Shown: piece by piece, positions 25,828-35,466 of the stretch
Numbering within the stretch: position 1 is the stretch's first letter
How the letters are laid out: each line of letters opens with the position of its first letter
Assembly (NCBI RefSeq): GCF_001269365.1
Contig: NZ_CXOM01000002.1
Span: 527,439 to 591,438 of the forward strand
DNA: 64,000 nt
Direction: 5' to 3'
Source: Limnohabitans sp. Rim11
Lineage (GTDB): Bacteria; Pseudomonadota; Gammaproteobacteria; Burkholderiales; Burkholderiaceae_C
Program-made: the position numbers and the translations under genes
Notes under the pieces: model-generated
The model's database searches: none
Seen by the model: the letters and a program-made list of their open reading frames with translations, nothing else
Told to the model about the DNA's origin: nothing

Positions 25828-27699
25828 TCAGACCGCTGCCAAGCGTTGTTCCAACGCTGCTTTGGTATCGAGCAAAGCCTTGGGCATGTTGTAGGCCAAC
25901 TGCTCAAAGTGCGTGGTGTGCAATTGCAACTCTTGTTGCCATGCCGCTTTGTCAATGCTGGTGACAGTATTAAATTGGTCGGCTGTGAAGTTCAAACCGG
26001 TCCAGTTCAATTCACCATAGGTGGGTGTCACGCCAAACATGGTTTCTTGGCCTTGGGCCTGACCTTCCAAACGGTCGATCATCCATTTCAACACGCGCAT
26101 GTTGTCGCCATAACCTGGCCAGACAAACTTGCCCGCTTCGTCTTTTCGGAACCAGTTGACGCAGTAGATGCTGGGCAACTTGTGACCACCGGCTTCAATT
26201 TTGGCGCCCACGTCCAACCAGTGTTGGAAGTAGTCACTCATGTTGTAACCGCAGAAGGGCAACATGGCAAACGGATCGCGGCGAACCACGCCTTGCGCGC
26301 CAAAGGCCGCAGCCGTGGTTTCAGAGCCCATGGTGGCCGCCATGTAAACGCCTTCGGTCCAGCTGCGTGCTTCGGTGACCAAAGGCACAGTGGTAGAGCG
26401 GCGACCGCCAAAGATGAACGCGTCGATGGACACGCCTGCGGCATCGTCCCATGCGGCGTCGAGTGCTGGGTTGTTGGTGGCGGCAACGGTAAAACGTGCA
26501 TTGGGGTGAGCCGCTTTGGCGCCAGTGTCTTTGGCAATCTGGGGTGTCCAGTCTTTGCCTTGCCAGTCGATCAAATGATCGGGCACTTTGCCGCTGTCCT
26601 TGTCCATGCCTTCCCACCAAACATCGCCGTCATCGGTCAATGCCACATTGGTGAAGATGACGTTTTTGTCCAAGCTGGCCATGCAGTTGGGGTTGGTGTG
26701 GTGGTTGGTACCAGGGGCCACGCCAAAGTAACCGGCTTCGGGATTGATGGCCATCATCTTGCCGTTGGCTTGGGGTTTGATCCACGCGATGTCGTCGCCA
26801 ATGGTGGTGACTTTCCAGCCATTGAAGCCTTCGGGTGGCACCAACATCGAGAAGTTTGTTTTGCCGCAAGCGCTGGGGAATGCAGCTGCCACGTGGTATT
26901 TTTTTCCTTGCGGATTGGTCACGCCCAAGATGAGCATGTGTTCGGCCAACCAACCTTGTTCGCGGCCCATGCTGGACGCAATGCGCAAAGCCAAGCACTT
27001 TTTGCCCAGCAAAGCATTGCCGCCGTAGCCAGAACCGTAAGACCAGATCTCGCGTGTTTCTGGATAGTGAACAATGTACTTGACGGTGGGGTTGCAAGGC
27101 CATGACGTGGTGTCTTTGGCGCCATTGACCAACGGAGCGCCCACAGTGTGCAGGCAAGGCACGAACTCACCATCTGTGCCGATCACGTCGAACACGGCTT
27201 TGCCCATGCGGGTCATGAGTTTTTGGTTCACGGCCACATAGGCGCTGTCGGTCAACTCAATGCCAATGTGTGCAATGTGCGAGCCCAAGGGGCCCATGGA
27301 GAAAGGCACCACATACATGGTGCGGCCTTGCATGCAACCATCGAACAAAGGGTTCAAGGTCTGGCGCATTTCGGCGGGGGCCATCCAGTTGTTGGTGGGG
27401 CCGGCGTTCTCTTTCTTTTCTGAGCAGATGTAAGTACGGTCTTCAACGCGCGCCACATCGGAAGGATCGGAGCATGCCAAGAAGCTGCCTGGCCGCTTGG
27501 CGGGATTGAGCTTTTTGAAGGTGCCGCTGTCGACCAGTTGTTGGCACAGGCGGTTGTATTCTTCTTCAGAGCCGTCACACCAGTAAATATTGGCGGGCTT
27601 GCATAAAGCTGCCATTTCGGCCACCCAAGCAATCAGCTTGGGGTTTTTAACGTACGTGGGTGTATTCAGGTTCAAGCCCTGCATCACGGGTGAGTTCAT
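25828..27699 (-). CDS. pckG: Phosphoenolpyruvate carboxykinase (GTP)
   Basis: Converts oxaloacetate and GTP to phosphoenolpyruvate, for gluconeogenesis from organic acids. The 623 residues are normal for the GTP type. Key blocks are the kinase loop with the reactive cysteine FPSACGKTN (274-282), [23 protein letters not shown] before it, DDIAWIK (metal and GTP site) and [15 protein letters not shown] 27699 is chosen: GGAG lies about 10 bp upstream and the protein then begins [14 protein letters not shown]; the frame from 27768 runs through the leader repeats. The 5' region has nested inverted repeats. Confidence 0.96.
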   Translation of the reverse strand: MNSPVMQGLNLNTPTYVKNPKLIAWVAEMAALCKPANIYWCDGSEEEYNRLCQQLVDSGTFKKLNPAKRPGSFLACSDPSDVARVEDRTYICSEKKENAGPTNNWMAPAEMRQTLNPLFDGCMQGRTMYVVPFSMGPLGSHIAHIGIELTDSAYVAVNQKLMTRMGKAVFDVIGTDGEFVPCLHTVGAPLVNGAKDTTSWPCNPTVKYIVHYPETREIWSYGSGYGGNALLGKKCLALRIASSMGREQGWLAEHMLILGVTNPQGKKYHVAAAFPSACGKTNFSMLVPPEGFNGWKVTTIGDDIAWIKPQANGKMMAINPEAGYFGVAPGTNHHTNPNCMASLDKNVIFTNVALTDDGDVWWEGMDKDSGKVPDHLIDWQGKDWTPQIAKDTGAKAAHPNARFTVAATNNPALDAAWDDAAGVSIDAFIFGGRRSTTVPLVTEARSWTEGVYMAATMGSETTAAAFGAQGVVRRDPFAMLPFCGYNMSDYFQHWLDVGAKIEAGGHKLPSIYCVNWFRKDEAGKFVWPGYGDNMRVLKWMIDRLEGQAQGQETMFGVTPTYGELNWTGLNFTADQFNTVTSIDKAAWQQELQLHTTHFEQLAYNMPKALLDTKAALEQRLAAV

Positions 27700-27724
27700 G
27701 GGAAAAGCTCCAAAGTTTAAAAAT

Positions 27725-27785
27725 CGTTTTTTGGAAAGTGCCGAGGCTTGCAAGCCACCTTGGGTCAAACACTTTTCAAAAAACG
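27725..27785 (-). repeat. Long inverted repeat in the pckG leader
   Basis: CGTTTTTTGGAAAGTG (27725-27740) is complementary, with one mismatch, to CACTTTTCAAAAAACG (27770-27785). Between them is the perfect 12-bp palindrome GGCTTGCAAGCC (27745-27756). In the pckG mRNA this would fold into a long stem with a second hairpin at its tip, ending 26 nt before the start codon. Confidence 0.75.
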
Positions 27786-27974
27786 ACTCAAGCAGGCGTG
27801 GACATGCACGCGATGCTGAGAAACAAATGGACTTGTACCCCGCTTGTAACTCACCTTGAATTTTAGGGAGGCTGACAAGAAAAGTGGGAAAGAAAAAGTG
27901 AAAACCCTATAAAAACTATGCAAAACTTGCATGATTAGGGCGCTTGGTGGCGATGAGCATCCAACAAGACAAGA

Positions 27975-27998
27975 AAAAACCCGCCAAAGGCGGGTTGT
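27975..27998 (-). terminator. Intrinsic terminator of the small membrane-protein gene
   Basis: Read leftward: AACCCGCCTTTGGCGGGTT followed by a T-run. Stem AACCCGCC/GGCGGGTT, loop TTT. It lies about 50 bp past the stop of the 44-residue frame at 28047-28181 and insulates pckG. Confidence 0.9.
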
Positions 27999-28046
27999 AG
28001 ACAGTGGCCAGTAGGCCTTCGAAACGCCTAAGGGCGAATTCGATAT

Positions 28047-28181
28047 TTAGGCCATGAAGACAGCGATGAAGGCCAGCAAGAAAATCAGGACCGCACCGGC
28101 GACAGGAATCACGACGGGAATGTGTTTGACGATACCTTCAACAGGATCATCGGATGTGTGTGAATCGTTGTGAGCAGACAT
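28047..28181 (-). CDS. Small single-span membrane protein (44 residues)
   Basis: ATG at 28181 opens a 44-codon frame ending TAA at 28047. The product has an acidic, His-rich N-terminus (MSAHNDSHTSDDPVEG), then IVKHIPVVIPVAGAV and a membrane helix to the end (VLIFLLAFIAVFMA). GAGG lies 12 bp upstream, and a strong intrinsic terminator follows about 50 bp after the stop. It is 27 bp downstream of recQ on the same strand. I do not recognise a named family. The hydrophobic design, ribosome site and terminator argue for a real gene. Confidence 0.75.
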   Translation of the reverse strand: MSAHNDSHTSDDPVEGIVKHIPVVIPVAGAVLIFLLAFIAVFMA

Positions 28182-28208
28182 TGAAAAAACCTCATTTAGT
28201 TCAGCGCG

Positions 28209-30080
28209 CTATTTTAGCTGAACCCGACACACTTGCAAAACTTCCTGTCCATAGGCCTCGAGCTTTTTGACGCCAATGCCACTGATGCCTTGCAAATCCT
28301 CCAAATTTTGGGGGTCGGCGGATGCAATGTGCGCCAAAGTTGCATCGTGAAAAATAACGTAAGCAGGTAAATTGTGTTCCTTGGCAACTTCGGCGCGCCA
28401 AGCCTTTAAGTTGATGTAGCGCACCATGGCGTCCTGATTGAGGTTGGCTGCGGCAGGTGCGACGGCCTGGGGTTTGCGGCTGCGCTTTTCGGGCTTGTGG
28501 CTGACAGACTCACGTAACAAGACCTTGGCATCGCCACGCAAAACGGCCCGTGAGCCTTCGGTCAATTGCAAGGTGTTGAAGACTTGGCCTTGAACATTGA
28601 GTGCGCCCATGGCAATAAGTTGACGCAACACGCCGCGCAGTTGGGTCTCGCTGAAGCTGGCGCCAATGCCAAAGGTGCTTAATTTGCTGTGGCCATATTG
28701 CGCCACTTTTTCTGTTGCTTTGCCGCGCAAAATGTCCATGATGTGGCCCGAGCCAAAGGAGAAGCCACTGTGTTGCTCGGCACGATAGACGGTAGAGAGC
28801 AGTTTGCGCGCAGCGTCGGTGCCATCCCAAACGGCGGGAGGGTGAAGGCAGTTGTCGCAGTTGCCGCAGGGCTCACTGGCTTCATCAAAATAAGACAAGA
28901 GGCGAACGCGCCGGCAGTCAGTGGCTTCTGCCAATGCCAACAAGGCGTCTAGTTTTCCGCGCAAGAGTTGCTTGAAGCTTTCTTCTGCAGGACTCTCATC
29001 AATCATGCGACGTTGATTGACCACGTCTTGAAGACCATAAGCCATCCAAGCATCTGCGCGCAAACCGTCGCGCCCAGCACGGCCGGTTTCTTGGTAATAA
29101 CCTTCAATGTTCTTGGGCATGTCCAAGTGCGCCACAAACCTGACATCGGGCTTGTCGATGCCCATGCCAAAGGCAATGGTGGCCACAACCACAACGCCCT
29201 CATCGCGCAAAAACCGATCTTGGTGTTTTTGTCGAATGGCGGCGTCAAGGCCTGCGTGGTAAGGCAGGGCATCGATGCCCGCCTCTGCAAGCAGAGCAGC
29301 CACTTCTTCAACACGTTTGCGCGATTGACAATAAACCACACCGGCTTCGCCTTCGTGCTCGCGCTCAATGAAGCGCAGCAATTGGGTGGTCGCGTCTTTT
29401 TTCTCAACAATGGTGTAACGAATGTTGGGACGGTCGAAGCTACTAATAAAGAGCCGCGCATCTTCTAATTGCAAGCGCTCAATGATGTCGGCACGGGTCA
29501 GTGCGTCGGCGGTTGCAGTCAAGGCCACCCGAGGTACATTGGCAAACCGTTCGTGAAGAATGGTCAATCCGCGGTATTCAGGGCGGAAGTCGTGGCCCCA
29601 TTGGCTTACGCAATGGGCTTCATCGATGGCAAACAAACTTAAAAGGTTTTGCGCGTACAAAGAATCGAGCAACGCCAAAAACCTGGGGGTGGTGATGCGT
29701 TCTGGTGCCGCATAAAGCAATGTAATTTCGCCACGGCGCAAGCGCTGTTCAACATCTTGCGCTTCTGCGTTGTTGAGGGTGGAGTTTAAAAATGCGGCAC
29801 TGACGCCCGCTTCGTGCAGGGCGCCCACCTGATCGTGCATAAGTGCAATGAGGGGAGAGACCACAATGGTGATGCCCAAGCCAGCATTTTGACGAGCAAT
29901 GGCTGGAATTTGGTAGCACAAGCTTTTGCCGCCGCCAGTGGGCATGAGAACCAAAGCGTCTTGGCCGCCAGTGACGTGTTCAATGATGTCTTGCTGTGGG
30001 CCGCGGAAAGTCTCATAGCCAAAGACCTCGCTGAGGATGCTCAGTATGTTGGGTGATTGCAGGACGGCAGAAGTAGACAC
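28209..30080 (-). CDS. recQ: ATP-dependent DNA helicase RecQ
   Basis: 3'-5' helicase of recombination and fork repair. The 623 residues hold Walker A TGGGKS (48-53), the DEAH box [18 protein letters not shown] near 152-169, and helicase motifs V and VI ([26 protein letters not shown]). The RQC zinc cysteines follow ([11 protein letters not shown] then CGNCDNC), and a C-terminal HRDC domain ([22 protein letters not shown]) is present. The length is normal. Confidence 0.97.
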   Translation of the reverse strand: MSTSAVLQSPNILSILSEVFGYETFRGPQQDIIEHVTGGQDALVLMPTGGGKSLCYQIPAIARQNAGLGITIVVSPLIALMHDQVGALHEAGVSAAFLNSTLNNAEAQDVEQRLRRGEITLLYAAPERITTPRFLALLDSLYAQNLLSLFAIDEAHCVSQWGHDFRPEYRGLTILHERFANVPRVALTATADALTRADIIERLQLEDARLFISSFDRPNIRYTIVEKKDATTQLLRFIEREHEGEAGVVYCQSRKRVEEVAALLAEAGIDALPYHAGLDAAIRQKHQDRFLRDEGVVVVATIAFGMGIDKPDVRFVAHLDMPKNIEGYYQETGRAGRDGLRADAWMAYGLQDVVNQRRMIDESPAEESFKQLLRGKLDALLALAEATDCRRVRLLSYFDEASEPCGNCDNCLHPPAVWDGTDAARKLLSTVYRAEQHSGFSFGSGHIMDILRGKATEKVAQYGHSKLSTFGIGASFSETQLRGVLRQLIAMGALNVQGQVFNTLQLTEGSRAVLRGDAKVLLRESVSHKPEKRSRKPQAVAPAAANLNQDAMVRYINLKAWRAEVAKEHNLPAYVIFHDATLAHIASADPQNLEDLQGISGIGVKKLEAYGQEVLQVCRVQLK

Positions 30081-30192
30081 GGGGTGTATTGTCTCCGATG
30101 GACTGTGGCGCTTGTGCCCTGAAGCATTGGTATTTCAAAGTATTTGATTGCAATAAGCTTCAATAGCCCCTTTGATTTTTTACAATACAACC

Positions 30193-31239
30193 ATGAAAGC
30201 TTTGAACTACACCCGCGCCCAAGCCCTTCCTGCTATCTTGGAAAAACGCATTGCCATTCTGGATGGCGCCATGGGCACCATGATTCAGCGCTTTAAATTG
30301 AGCGAAGCCGATTACCGCGGCGAGCGTTTCAAAGACTTTCCCAAAGATGTGAAGGGCAACAACGAGTTGCTCAGCCTGACGCGCCCCGATGTGATCCGTG
30401 ACATTCACGAAGGCTACTTGGCGGCTGGTGCAGACATGATTGAAACCAACACCTTTGGTGCCACCACCATTGCGCAAGAGGACTACCACATGGCCGACTT
30501 GGCCATTGAGATGAACCGCGCATCAGCCGCTTTGGCCCGCGCAGCTTGCGACAAGTTTTCAACGCCCGACAAACCGCGCTATGCGGTGGGTGCCTTAGGC
30601 CCCACACCGAAGACCGCCAGCATCAGCCCGGATGTGAACGATCCCGGTGCGCGCAATGTGGATTTTGAGTCTTTGCGCAAGGCCTACTACGAACAAACAC
30701 AAGCGCTGGTTGAAGGCGGCGTGGATGTGTTGTTGGTCGAAACCATCTTCGACACTTTGAATGCCAAAGCGGCTTTGTTTGCCATTGAAGAATACTTTGC
30801 CGACAGCGGCGAGCGCCTACCCCTGATCATCAGCGGCACCGTGACCGATGCCTCGGGTCGAATTTTGAGCGGTCAAACCGTCACAGCGTTTTGGCACAGC
30901 GTGCGCCATGCACGCCCGTTGGCCATTGGTTTGAACTGTGCTTTGGGCGCTACTTTGATGCGCCCCTACATTCAAGAGTTGGCCAAAGTGGCAGATGACA
31001 CCTTCATCAGCTGCTACCCCAACGCCGGTTTGCCCAACCCCATGAGCGATACCGGCTTTGATGAAACGCCCGATGTGACCAGTCGTTTGTTGCATGAGTT
31101 TGCGGCGGAAGGTTTGGTCAACATTGTGGGTGGCTGCTGCGGAACTACGCCAGACCATATTGGGGCCATTCAGCAAGCAGTCAGCCCGCTGGCGCCACGA
31201 GGCTTGCATACAGCGGCTTTTTACAAAGAGGCGGCTTAA
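30193..31239 (+). CDS. metH: Methionine synthase, homocysteine-binding part (split MetH, N-terminal gene)
   Basis: Homocysteine S-methyltransferase domain of cobalamin-dependent methionine synthase as a separate 348-residue protein. [16 protein letters not shown] at the start and the zinc ligands in GLNCALGA and [14 protein letters not shown] at the end are complete. It stops exactly where the folate domain would begin in full-length MetH. ATG 30193 is chosen over the frame start at 30172. The second gene starts 166 bp later after an SAH riboswitch. Together they give about 1261 residues, as in single-chain MetH. Confidence 0.93.
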   Translation: MKALNYTRAQALPAILEKRIAILDGAMGTMIQRFKLSEADYRGERFKDFPKDVKGNNELLSLTRPDVIRDIHEGYLAAGADMIETNTFGATTIAQEDYHMADLAIEMNRASAALARAACDKFSTPDKPRYAVGALGPTPKTASISPDVNDPGARNVDFESLRKAYYEQTQALVEGGVDVLLVETIFDTLNAKAALFAIEEYFADSGERLPLIISGTVTDASGRILSGQTVTAFWHSVRHARPLAIGLNCALGATLMRPYIQELAKVADDTFISCYPNAGLPNPMSDTGFDETPDVTSRLLHEFAAEGLVNIVGGCCGTTPDHIGAIQQAVSPLAPRGLHTAAFYKEAA

Positions 31240-31286
31240 CCAAGAAGACCCCAAATAAGGGACTTTAAGCATTAAAATAAAGTCTT

Positions 31287-31386
31287 CCCAAGGAGCGTTG
31301 CAGCCCGTTGGCCTTCCAGGCAACGGGTCAGGCTTGGGGGTCAATCAAGGGCCTAGCCCTTTCCCATTGCAAACCACGCTCACCTG
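31287..31386 (+). ncRNA. S-adenosylhomocysteine (SAH) riboswitch
   Basis: The region matches the SAH riboswitch pattern as I know it: AGGAGCGTTGCA at the 5' side and TTGCAAACCACGCTCACC at the 3' side. GAGCG/CGCTC and TTGCA/TGCAA pair. A hairpin CCCGTTG/CAACGGG (31303-31309 with 31321-31327) lies inside, followed by CAGGCTTGG, whose CTTGG can pair with the upstream CCAAG as the pseudoknot. It sits 19 bp before the second metH gene and would turn that gene on when SAH accumulates. Confidence 0.87.
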
Positions 31387-31404
31387 CGATCCAAGAGGTG
31401 AGTT

Positions 31405-34146
31405 GTGTCTGTTGTCGTTTCTCCGTTAAAACTGTCTGGTCTTGAGCCTGTCTCTATTGGCACGGACTCATTGTTTGTGAACATTGGTGAGCGCACCAAC
31501 GTCACAGGCTCCAAAGCTTTTGCCCGCATGATTTTGAATGGCGAGTACGAACAGGCTTTGGCAGTAGCCCGCCAGCAAGTGGAAAACGGCGCACAAATCA
31601 TCGACATCAACATGGACGAAGCCATGTTGGACAGCCAAGCGGCCATGGTTCGTTTCCTGAACCTCATTGCCTCCGAGCCCGACATTGCCCGTGTGCCCAT
31701 CATGATTGACTCTTCCAAGTGGAGTGTGATTGAAGCGGGTTTGCGTTGCATTCAAGGCAAAGGCATTGTCAATTCCATCAGCATGAAAGAAGGCGTTGAG
31801 GCCTTCAAAGAACAAGCGCTGTTGATCAAGCGCTATGGCGCCGCCGCGGTGGTAATGGCGTTTGATGAAAAAGGCCAGGCAGATACCTACCAACGCAAAA
31901 TTGAAATTTGCGAACGCGCGTACCGCGTGTTGGTCGATGAGGTGGACTTCCCGCCGGAAGACATCATTTTCGACCCTAACATTTTTGCCATTGCCACCGG
32001 CATTGAAGAGCACAACAACTACGCCGTCGATTTCATTGAAGCCACGCGTTGGATCAAACAAAATTTGCCTGGTGCCAAAGTGTCGGGCGGTGTGTCCAAT
32101 GTGTCCTTCAGCTTCCGCGGCAACGATCCTGTGCGCGAAGCCATTCACACGGTATTTTTGTACCATGCCATTCAAGCGGGCATGGACATGGGCATTGTCA
32201 ATGCGGGCATGGTGGGTGTGTACGACGAACTCGAGCCCGACTTGCGTGAGCGTGTAGAAGACGTGGTCTTGAACCGTCGCCCTGATGCCGGCGAGCGGTT
32301 GGTCGAAGTGGCTGAGAACGCCAAAGGCGCGGCAAAAGATGACTCGCAAAAACTCGCATGGCGCGGCACGCCCGATGCGCCAGTGACTGTCTCCGCGCGC
32401 TTGTCACACGCCTTGGTGCATGGCATCACCGACTTCATCACCGAAGACACCGAAGAAGCCTATCAAGAAATATTGGCCAAAAACGGCCGACCACTGCACG
32501 TCATTGAAGGCCCGCTGATGGATGGCATGAACGTGGTGGGCGACTTGTTTGGCCAGGGCAAGATGTTCTTGCCACAAGTGGTTAAATCCGCGCGCGTCAT
32601 GAAGCAAGCCGTGGCGCACTTGGTGCCTTACATCGAAGAAGAAAAACGCCAACAAGAAGCCGCCGGCCAGGACGTGAAGTCCAAAGGCAAGATTGTGATT
32701 GCCACAGTCAAAGGCGACGTGCACGACATTGGCAAAAACATTGTGACGGTGGTGCTTCAGTGCAACAACTTTGACGTGGTCAACATGGGTGTGATGGTGC
32801 CTTGCCACGAAATTTTGGCCAAGGCCAAAGAAGAAAATGCCGACATCATTGGCTTGTCAGGCCTCATCACCCCCAGTTTGGAAGAGATGCAGTACGTGGC
32901 CAGCGAAATGCAAAAAGATCCGCATTTCCGTTTGCGCAAAATGCCTTTGCTGATTGGTGGCGCCACCACCAGCCGCGTGCACACGGCCGTCAAAATTGCC
33001 CCGCACTACGAAGGCCCGGTGGTCTATGTGCCCGATGCTTCTCGCAGCGTGAGCGTGGCGCAAGGTTTGTTGTCTGACCAAGCCGCTACTTACATTGACG
33101 AGCTCAATGCCGACTACGCCAAAGTGCGTGAGATGCATGCCAATAAAAAGCAAACGCCCATGTGGCCATTGGCCAAAGCGCGTGGCAATAAAACGCAAAT
33201 CGATTGGACAAGTTTTAAATCACCCACGCCCAAGTTCATTGGTCGCCGCGTATTCAAAAATTTTGACCTGGCCGAATTGGCGCGCTACATCGACTGGGGC
33301 CCCTTCTTCCAAACCTGGGATTTGGCCGGTCCCTACCCCGCCATTTTGAAAGACGAAGTGGTGGGCATTGAAGCGCAAAAGGTGTTCAATGATGCACAGA
33401 AGATGTTGCAAAAAATCATTGAAGGCCGCTGGATCACGGCACATGGGGTGATGGGCTTGTACCCCGCCAACAGCGTGAACCATGACGACATTGCCTTGTA
33501 TGCCGATGAGTCACGTCAAGCGCCTGTACTCACCTGGCATGGCCTGCGTCAACAAACAGAAAAGCAAACTGGCAAACCCAGCCGTTGCTTGGCAGACTTT
33601 GTGGCACCTTTGCTTGATGCAAAAGGTCAACCGACAAAACTACAAGATTACGTAGGCGTCTTCGCCGTCACGGCTGGTATCGGTGTTGAAAAACGCGAGC
33701 AGGCTTTTGAAGCTGCTCACGACGACTACAGCGCCATCATGCTCAAAGCTTTGGCCGACAGATTTGCAGAAGCTTTTGCAGAGTGCCTACACGAGCGCGT
33801 GCGCAAAGACTTGTGGGGCTACGCTGCAGCAGAGAGCGCAACACTGGAAGATTTGGTTGCCGAGAAATACCAAGGCATCAGGCCAGCGCCAGGCTACCCC
33901 GCTTGCCCGGACCATTCGGTTAAAAAGCAAATGTTTGAACTCTTGCAATGTGAAGAAATTGGCATGGGCCTGACCGAGAGTTTGGCCATGACACCCGCTG
34001 CCAGCGTGTCAGGTTTTTACCTCAGCCACCCCGACAGTCAGTACTTCAATGTGGGCAAAGTGAGCGAAGACCAAGTGCAAGATTTGGCCAAGCGCCAGAA
34101 CCTCAAGGTGTCAGACATTCAGCGCTTATTGGCACCTAATTTGTGA
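31405..34146 (+). CDS. metH: Methionine synthase, folate-, B12- and activation-domain part (split MetH, C-terminal gene)
   Basis: A 913-residue protein with the methyltetrahydrofolate domain ([16 protein letters not shown] at 25-40, then MIDSSKW), the cap helices and the cobalamin domain with the cobalt-ligand motif DVHDIGKN near 438-445 plus [13 protein letters not shown]. The SAM-binding activation domain is C-terminal ([13 protein letters not shown], then [15 protein letters not shown]). The start is GTG 31405 with AAGAGG 7 bp upstream. It is preceded by an SAH riboswitch, so this half is regulated separately from, or in addition to, the homocysteine half. Confidence 0.95.
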   Translation: MSVVVSPLKLSGLEPVSIGTDSLFVNIGERTNVTGSKAFARMILNGEYEQALAVARQQVENGAQIIDINMDEAMLDSQAAMVRFLNLIASEPDIARVPIMIDSSKWSVIEAGLRCIQGKGIVNSISMKEGVEAFKEQALLIKRYGAAAVVMAFDEKGQADTYQRKIEICERAYRVLVDEVDFPPEDIIFDPNIFAIATGIEEHNNYAVDFIEATRWIKQNLPGAKVSGGVSNVSFSFRGNDPVREAIHTVFLYHAIQAGMDMGIVNAGMVGVYDELEPDLRERVEDVVLNRRPDAGERLVEVAENAKGAAKDDSQKLAWRGTPDAPVTVSARLSHALVHGITDFITEDTEEAYQEILAKNGRPLHVIEGPLMDGMNVVGDLFGQGKMFLPQVVKSARVMKQAVAHLVPYIEEEKRQQEAAGQDVKSKGKIVIATVKGDVHDIGKNIVTVVLQCNNFDVVNMGVMVPCHEILAKAKEENADIIGLSGLITPSLEEMQYVASEMQKDPHFRLRKMPLLIGGATTSRVHTAVKIAPHYEGPVVYVPDASRSVSVAQGLLSDQAATYIDELNADYAKVREMHANKKQTPMWPLAKARGNKTQIDWTSFKSPTPKFIGRRVFKNFDLAELARYIDWGPFFQTWDLAGPYPAILKDEVVGIEAQKVFNDAQKMLQKIIEGRWITAHGVMGLYPANSVNHDDIALYADESRQAPVLTWHGLRQQTEKQTGKPSRCLADFVAPLLDAKGQPTKLQDYVGVFAVTAGIGVEKREQAFEAAHDDYSAIMLKALADRFAEAFAECLHERVRKDLWGYAAAESATLEDLVAEKYQGIRPAPGYPACPDHSVKKQMFELLQCEEIGMGLTESLAMTPAASVSGFYLSHPDSQYFNVGKVSEDQVQDLAKRQNLKVSDIQRLLAPNL

Positions 34147-34178
34147 GCGCTAGGCCTTGCTTTGTTAGTTTCAAGTGC

Positions 34179-35459
34179 TCAATGTTTTTGACTTGATAGG
34201 GCGCTCTTTTGTGCCCACCACAAGCAGCCGACGCCAATGATGCCAATCACCAAAAGCCATCTCAAGCCCGTGGTGTAACCCGCCTCGGGCGTCCACATGA
34301 GGCCTAAGGCCCATGGCGCAACAGCACGCCCCATGGCCAGCGGCAAACCCAACAGGCCATTGAGTTGGCCCACATGTTCACGGCTGACGTACTGCGCCAT
34401 CGCCGTCCCTTTGACAATGGTGTTGAGCCCGTTGCCCAAGCCATAAAAAGTTATAAACAGCAAAGCTGCCCAAGGCGCCAAGCCGCCTGTTACTAAACAT
34501 ACCAAGCCCAGCGGAACCAAACAAGGGATCCATTTGTTGGCGGCATGAACGTCCAAATGTTTTTCAAAAAGAAACAGTAAAAACCTTCCCAAGACTTGAA
34601 TCACACCAATGGATGCCGGTATGGCGATGACCCACTCCGGTGACAAGTGAGCTTCTTCAAGCAAGCTCACCATGTGTGCCGGCAAGGCAGAACTGACAAC
34701 GGCCGTCATCCACATAAAGCCAGCGAGAAGCCAGAAGGGCGCGCGTTTTAAATGTTCACCGATGGCAGGCTTTGTAGGTTGATTGGAAGCATCCGAAATA
34801 GGTGAACCACTTAGTGGCAAATGATTTGAAACAGACGTGCTGGCATTTTTCTGCGCACCTCTTAAAAACCAAGCATGCAAAGGCACACAAATGAGCCATT
34901 GCATCAAAGCCAACACCCACAAGGCATGGCGCCAGCCTAAGGATTGAATAAGCCACGACGAAAGCGGAAAGAACACCGTACTGGCCAAGCCCCCCAGAAA
35001 AGTCATGATGATGATGGCGCGCCTGAAGTCGTTCGGAAATCGACGAGTGACAACGGCAAACACCGGTGCATAGAGGGTGGCGGACATGCCCAAGCCCAGA
35101 CAAACCCAAATCGCATAAAAACCACTGAGAGACTCGACAAAACTGTGAGCCAACAAGCAAGCGCCAACCCATGCAGAGCCCCAGGTCATCACCTTGCGCT
35201 CATGACCTTGGTCAATCCAGCGACCGACTGGGTAAGCCATCAAGCCGTCTGCCAAGAGCGCCAAGCTAAATGCCAAAGAGACTTCTGCACGAGTCAGTCC
35301 TAATTCGCGCTCAACCGGCCCCATCAACAAGGAGAAGGTGTAGAAAACGCTGCCCCAAGTGATGAGCTGTGCCCACGAAAGCCAAACGGCAAAAGGCCCT
35401 AAGGATGGCTTGTCAGCATTGCGTTTGGATGTTTCCCAAAAAGCCCGAAATGGATGCAT
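34179..35459 (-). CDS. MFS transporter
   Basis: About 426 residues with 12 predicted helices. The N-terminal LSWAQLITWGSVFYTFSLLMGPVERELGLTRAEVSLAFSLALLADGLMAYPVGRWID resembles the monocarboxylate/oxalate-porter-like group of the major facilitator superfamily. ATG 35459 lies 8 bp after the comM stop, so it is preferred over the frame start inside comM. It is probably co-transcribed with comM, though no functional link is evident. Substrate unknown. Confidence 0.85.
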   Translation of the reverse strand: MHPFRAFWETSKRNADKPSLGPFAVWLSWAQLITWGSVFYTFSLLMGPVERELGLTRAEVSLAFSLALLADGLMAYPVGRWIDQGHERKVMTWGSAWVGACLLAHSFVESLSGFYAIWVCLGLGMSATLYAPVFAVVTRRFPNDFRRAIIIMTFLGGLASTVFFPLSSWLIQSLGWRHALWVLALMQWLICVPLHAWFLRGAQKNASTSVSNHLPLSGSPISDASNQPTKPAIGEHLKRAPFWLLAGFMWMTAVVSSALPAHMVSLLEEAHLSPEWVIAIPASIGVIQVLGRFLLFLFEKHLDVHAANKWIPCLVPLGLVCLVTGGLAPWAALLFITFYGLGNGLNTIVKGTAMAQYVSREHVGQLNGLLGLPLAMGRAVAPWALGLMWTPEAGYTTGLRWLLVIGIIGVGCLWWAQKSALSSQKH

Positions 35460-35466
35460 GTTGACA

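Larger units (their letters stand above)
27700..28046. other. 347-bp non-coding leader and promoter region of pckG
   Basis: No gene seen. From left to right it holds the pckG ribosome site, a 16-bp inverted repeat (27725-27740 with 27770-27785, one mismatch) enclosing the palindrome GGCTTGCAAGCC, and an A-rich stretch. A second nested repeat follows around ATGCAA-AAC-TTGCAT (27918-27932), flanked by CCCTA and TAGGG. The terminator of the small upstream gene (27978-28000) comes last. The pckG promoter should lie between the two repeats, but no clear -35/-10 pair was identified. Confidence 0.7.

Noticed and set aside
25825..27105. A 426-codon plus-strand frame opposite pckG
   Set aside because: It mirrors the codon pattern of pckG; no domains or ribosome site.
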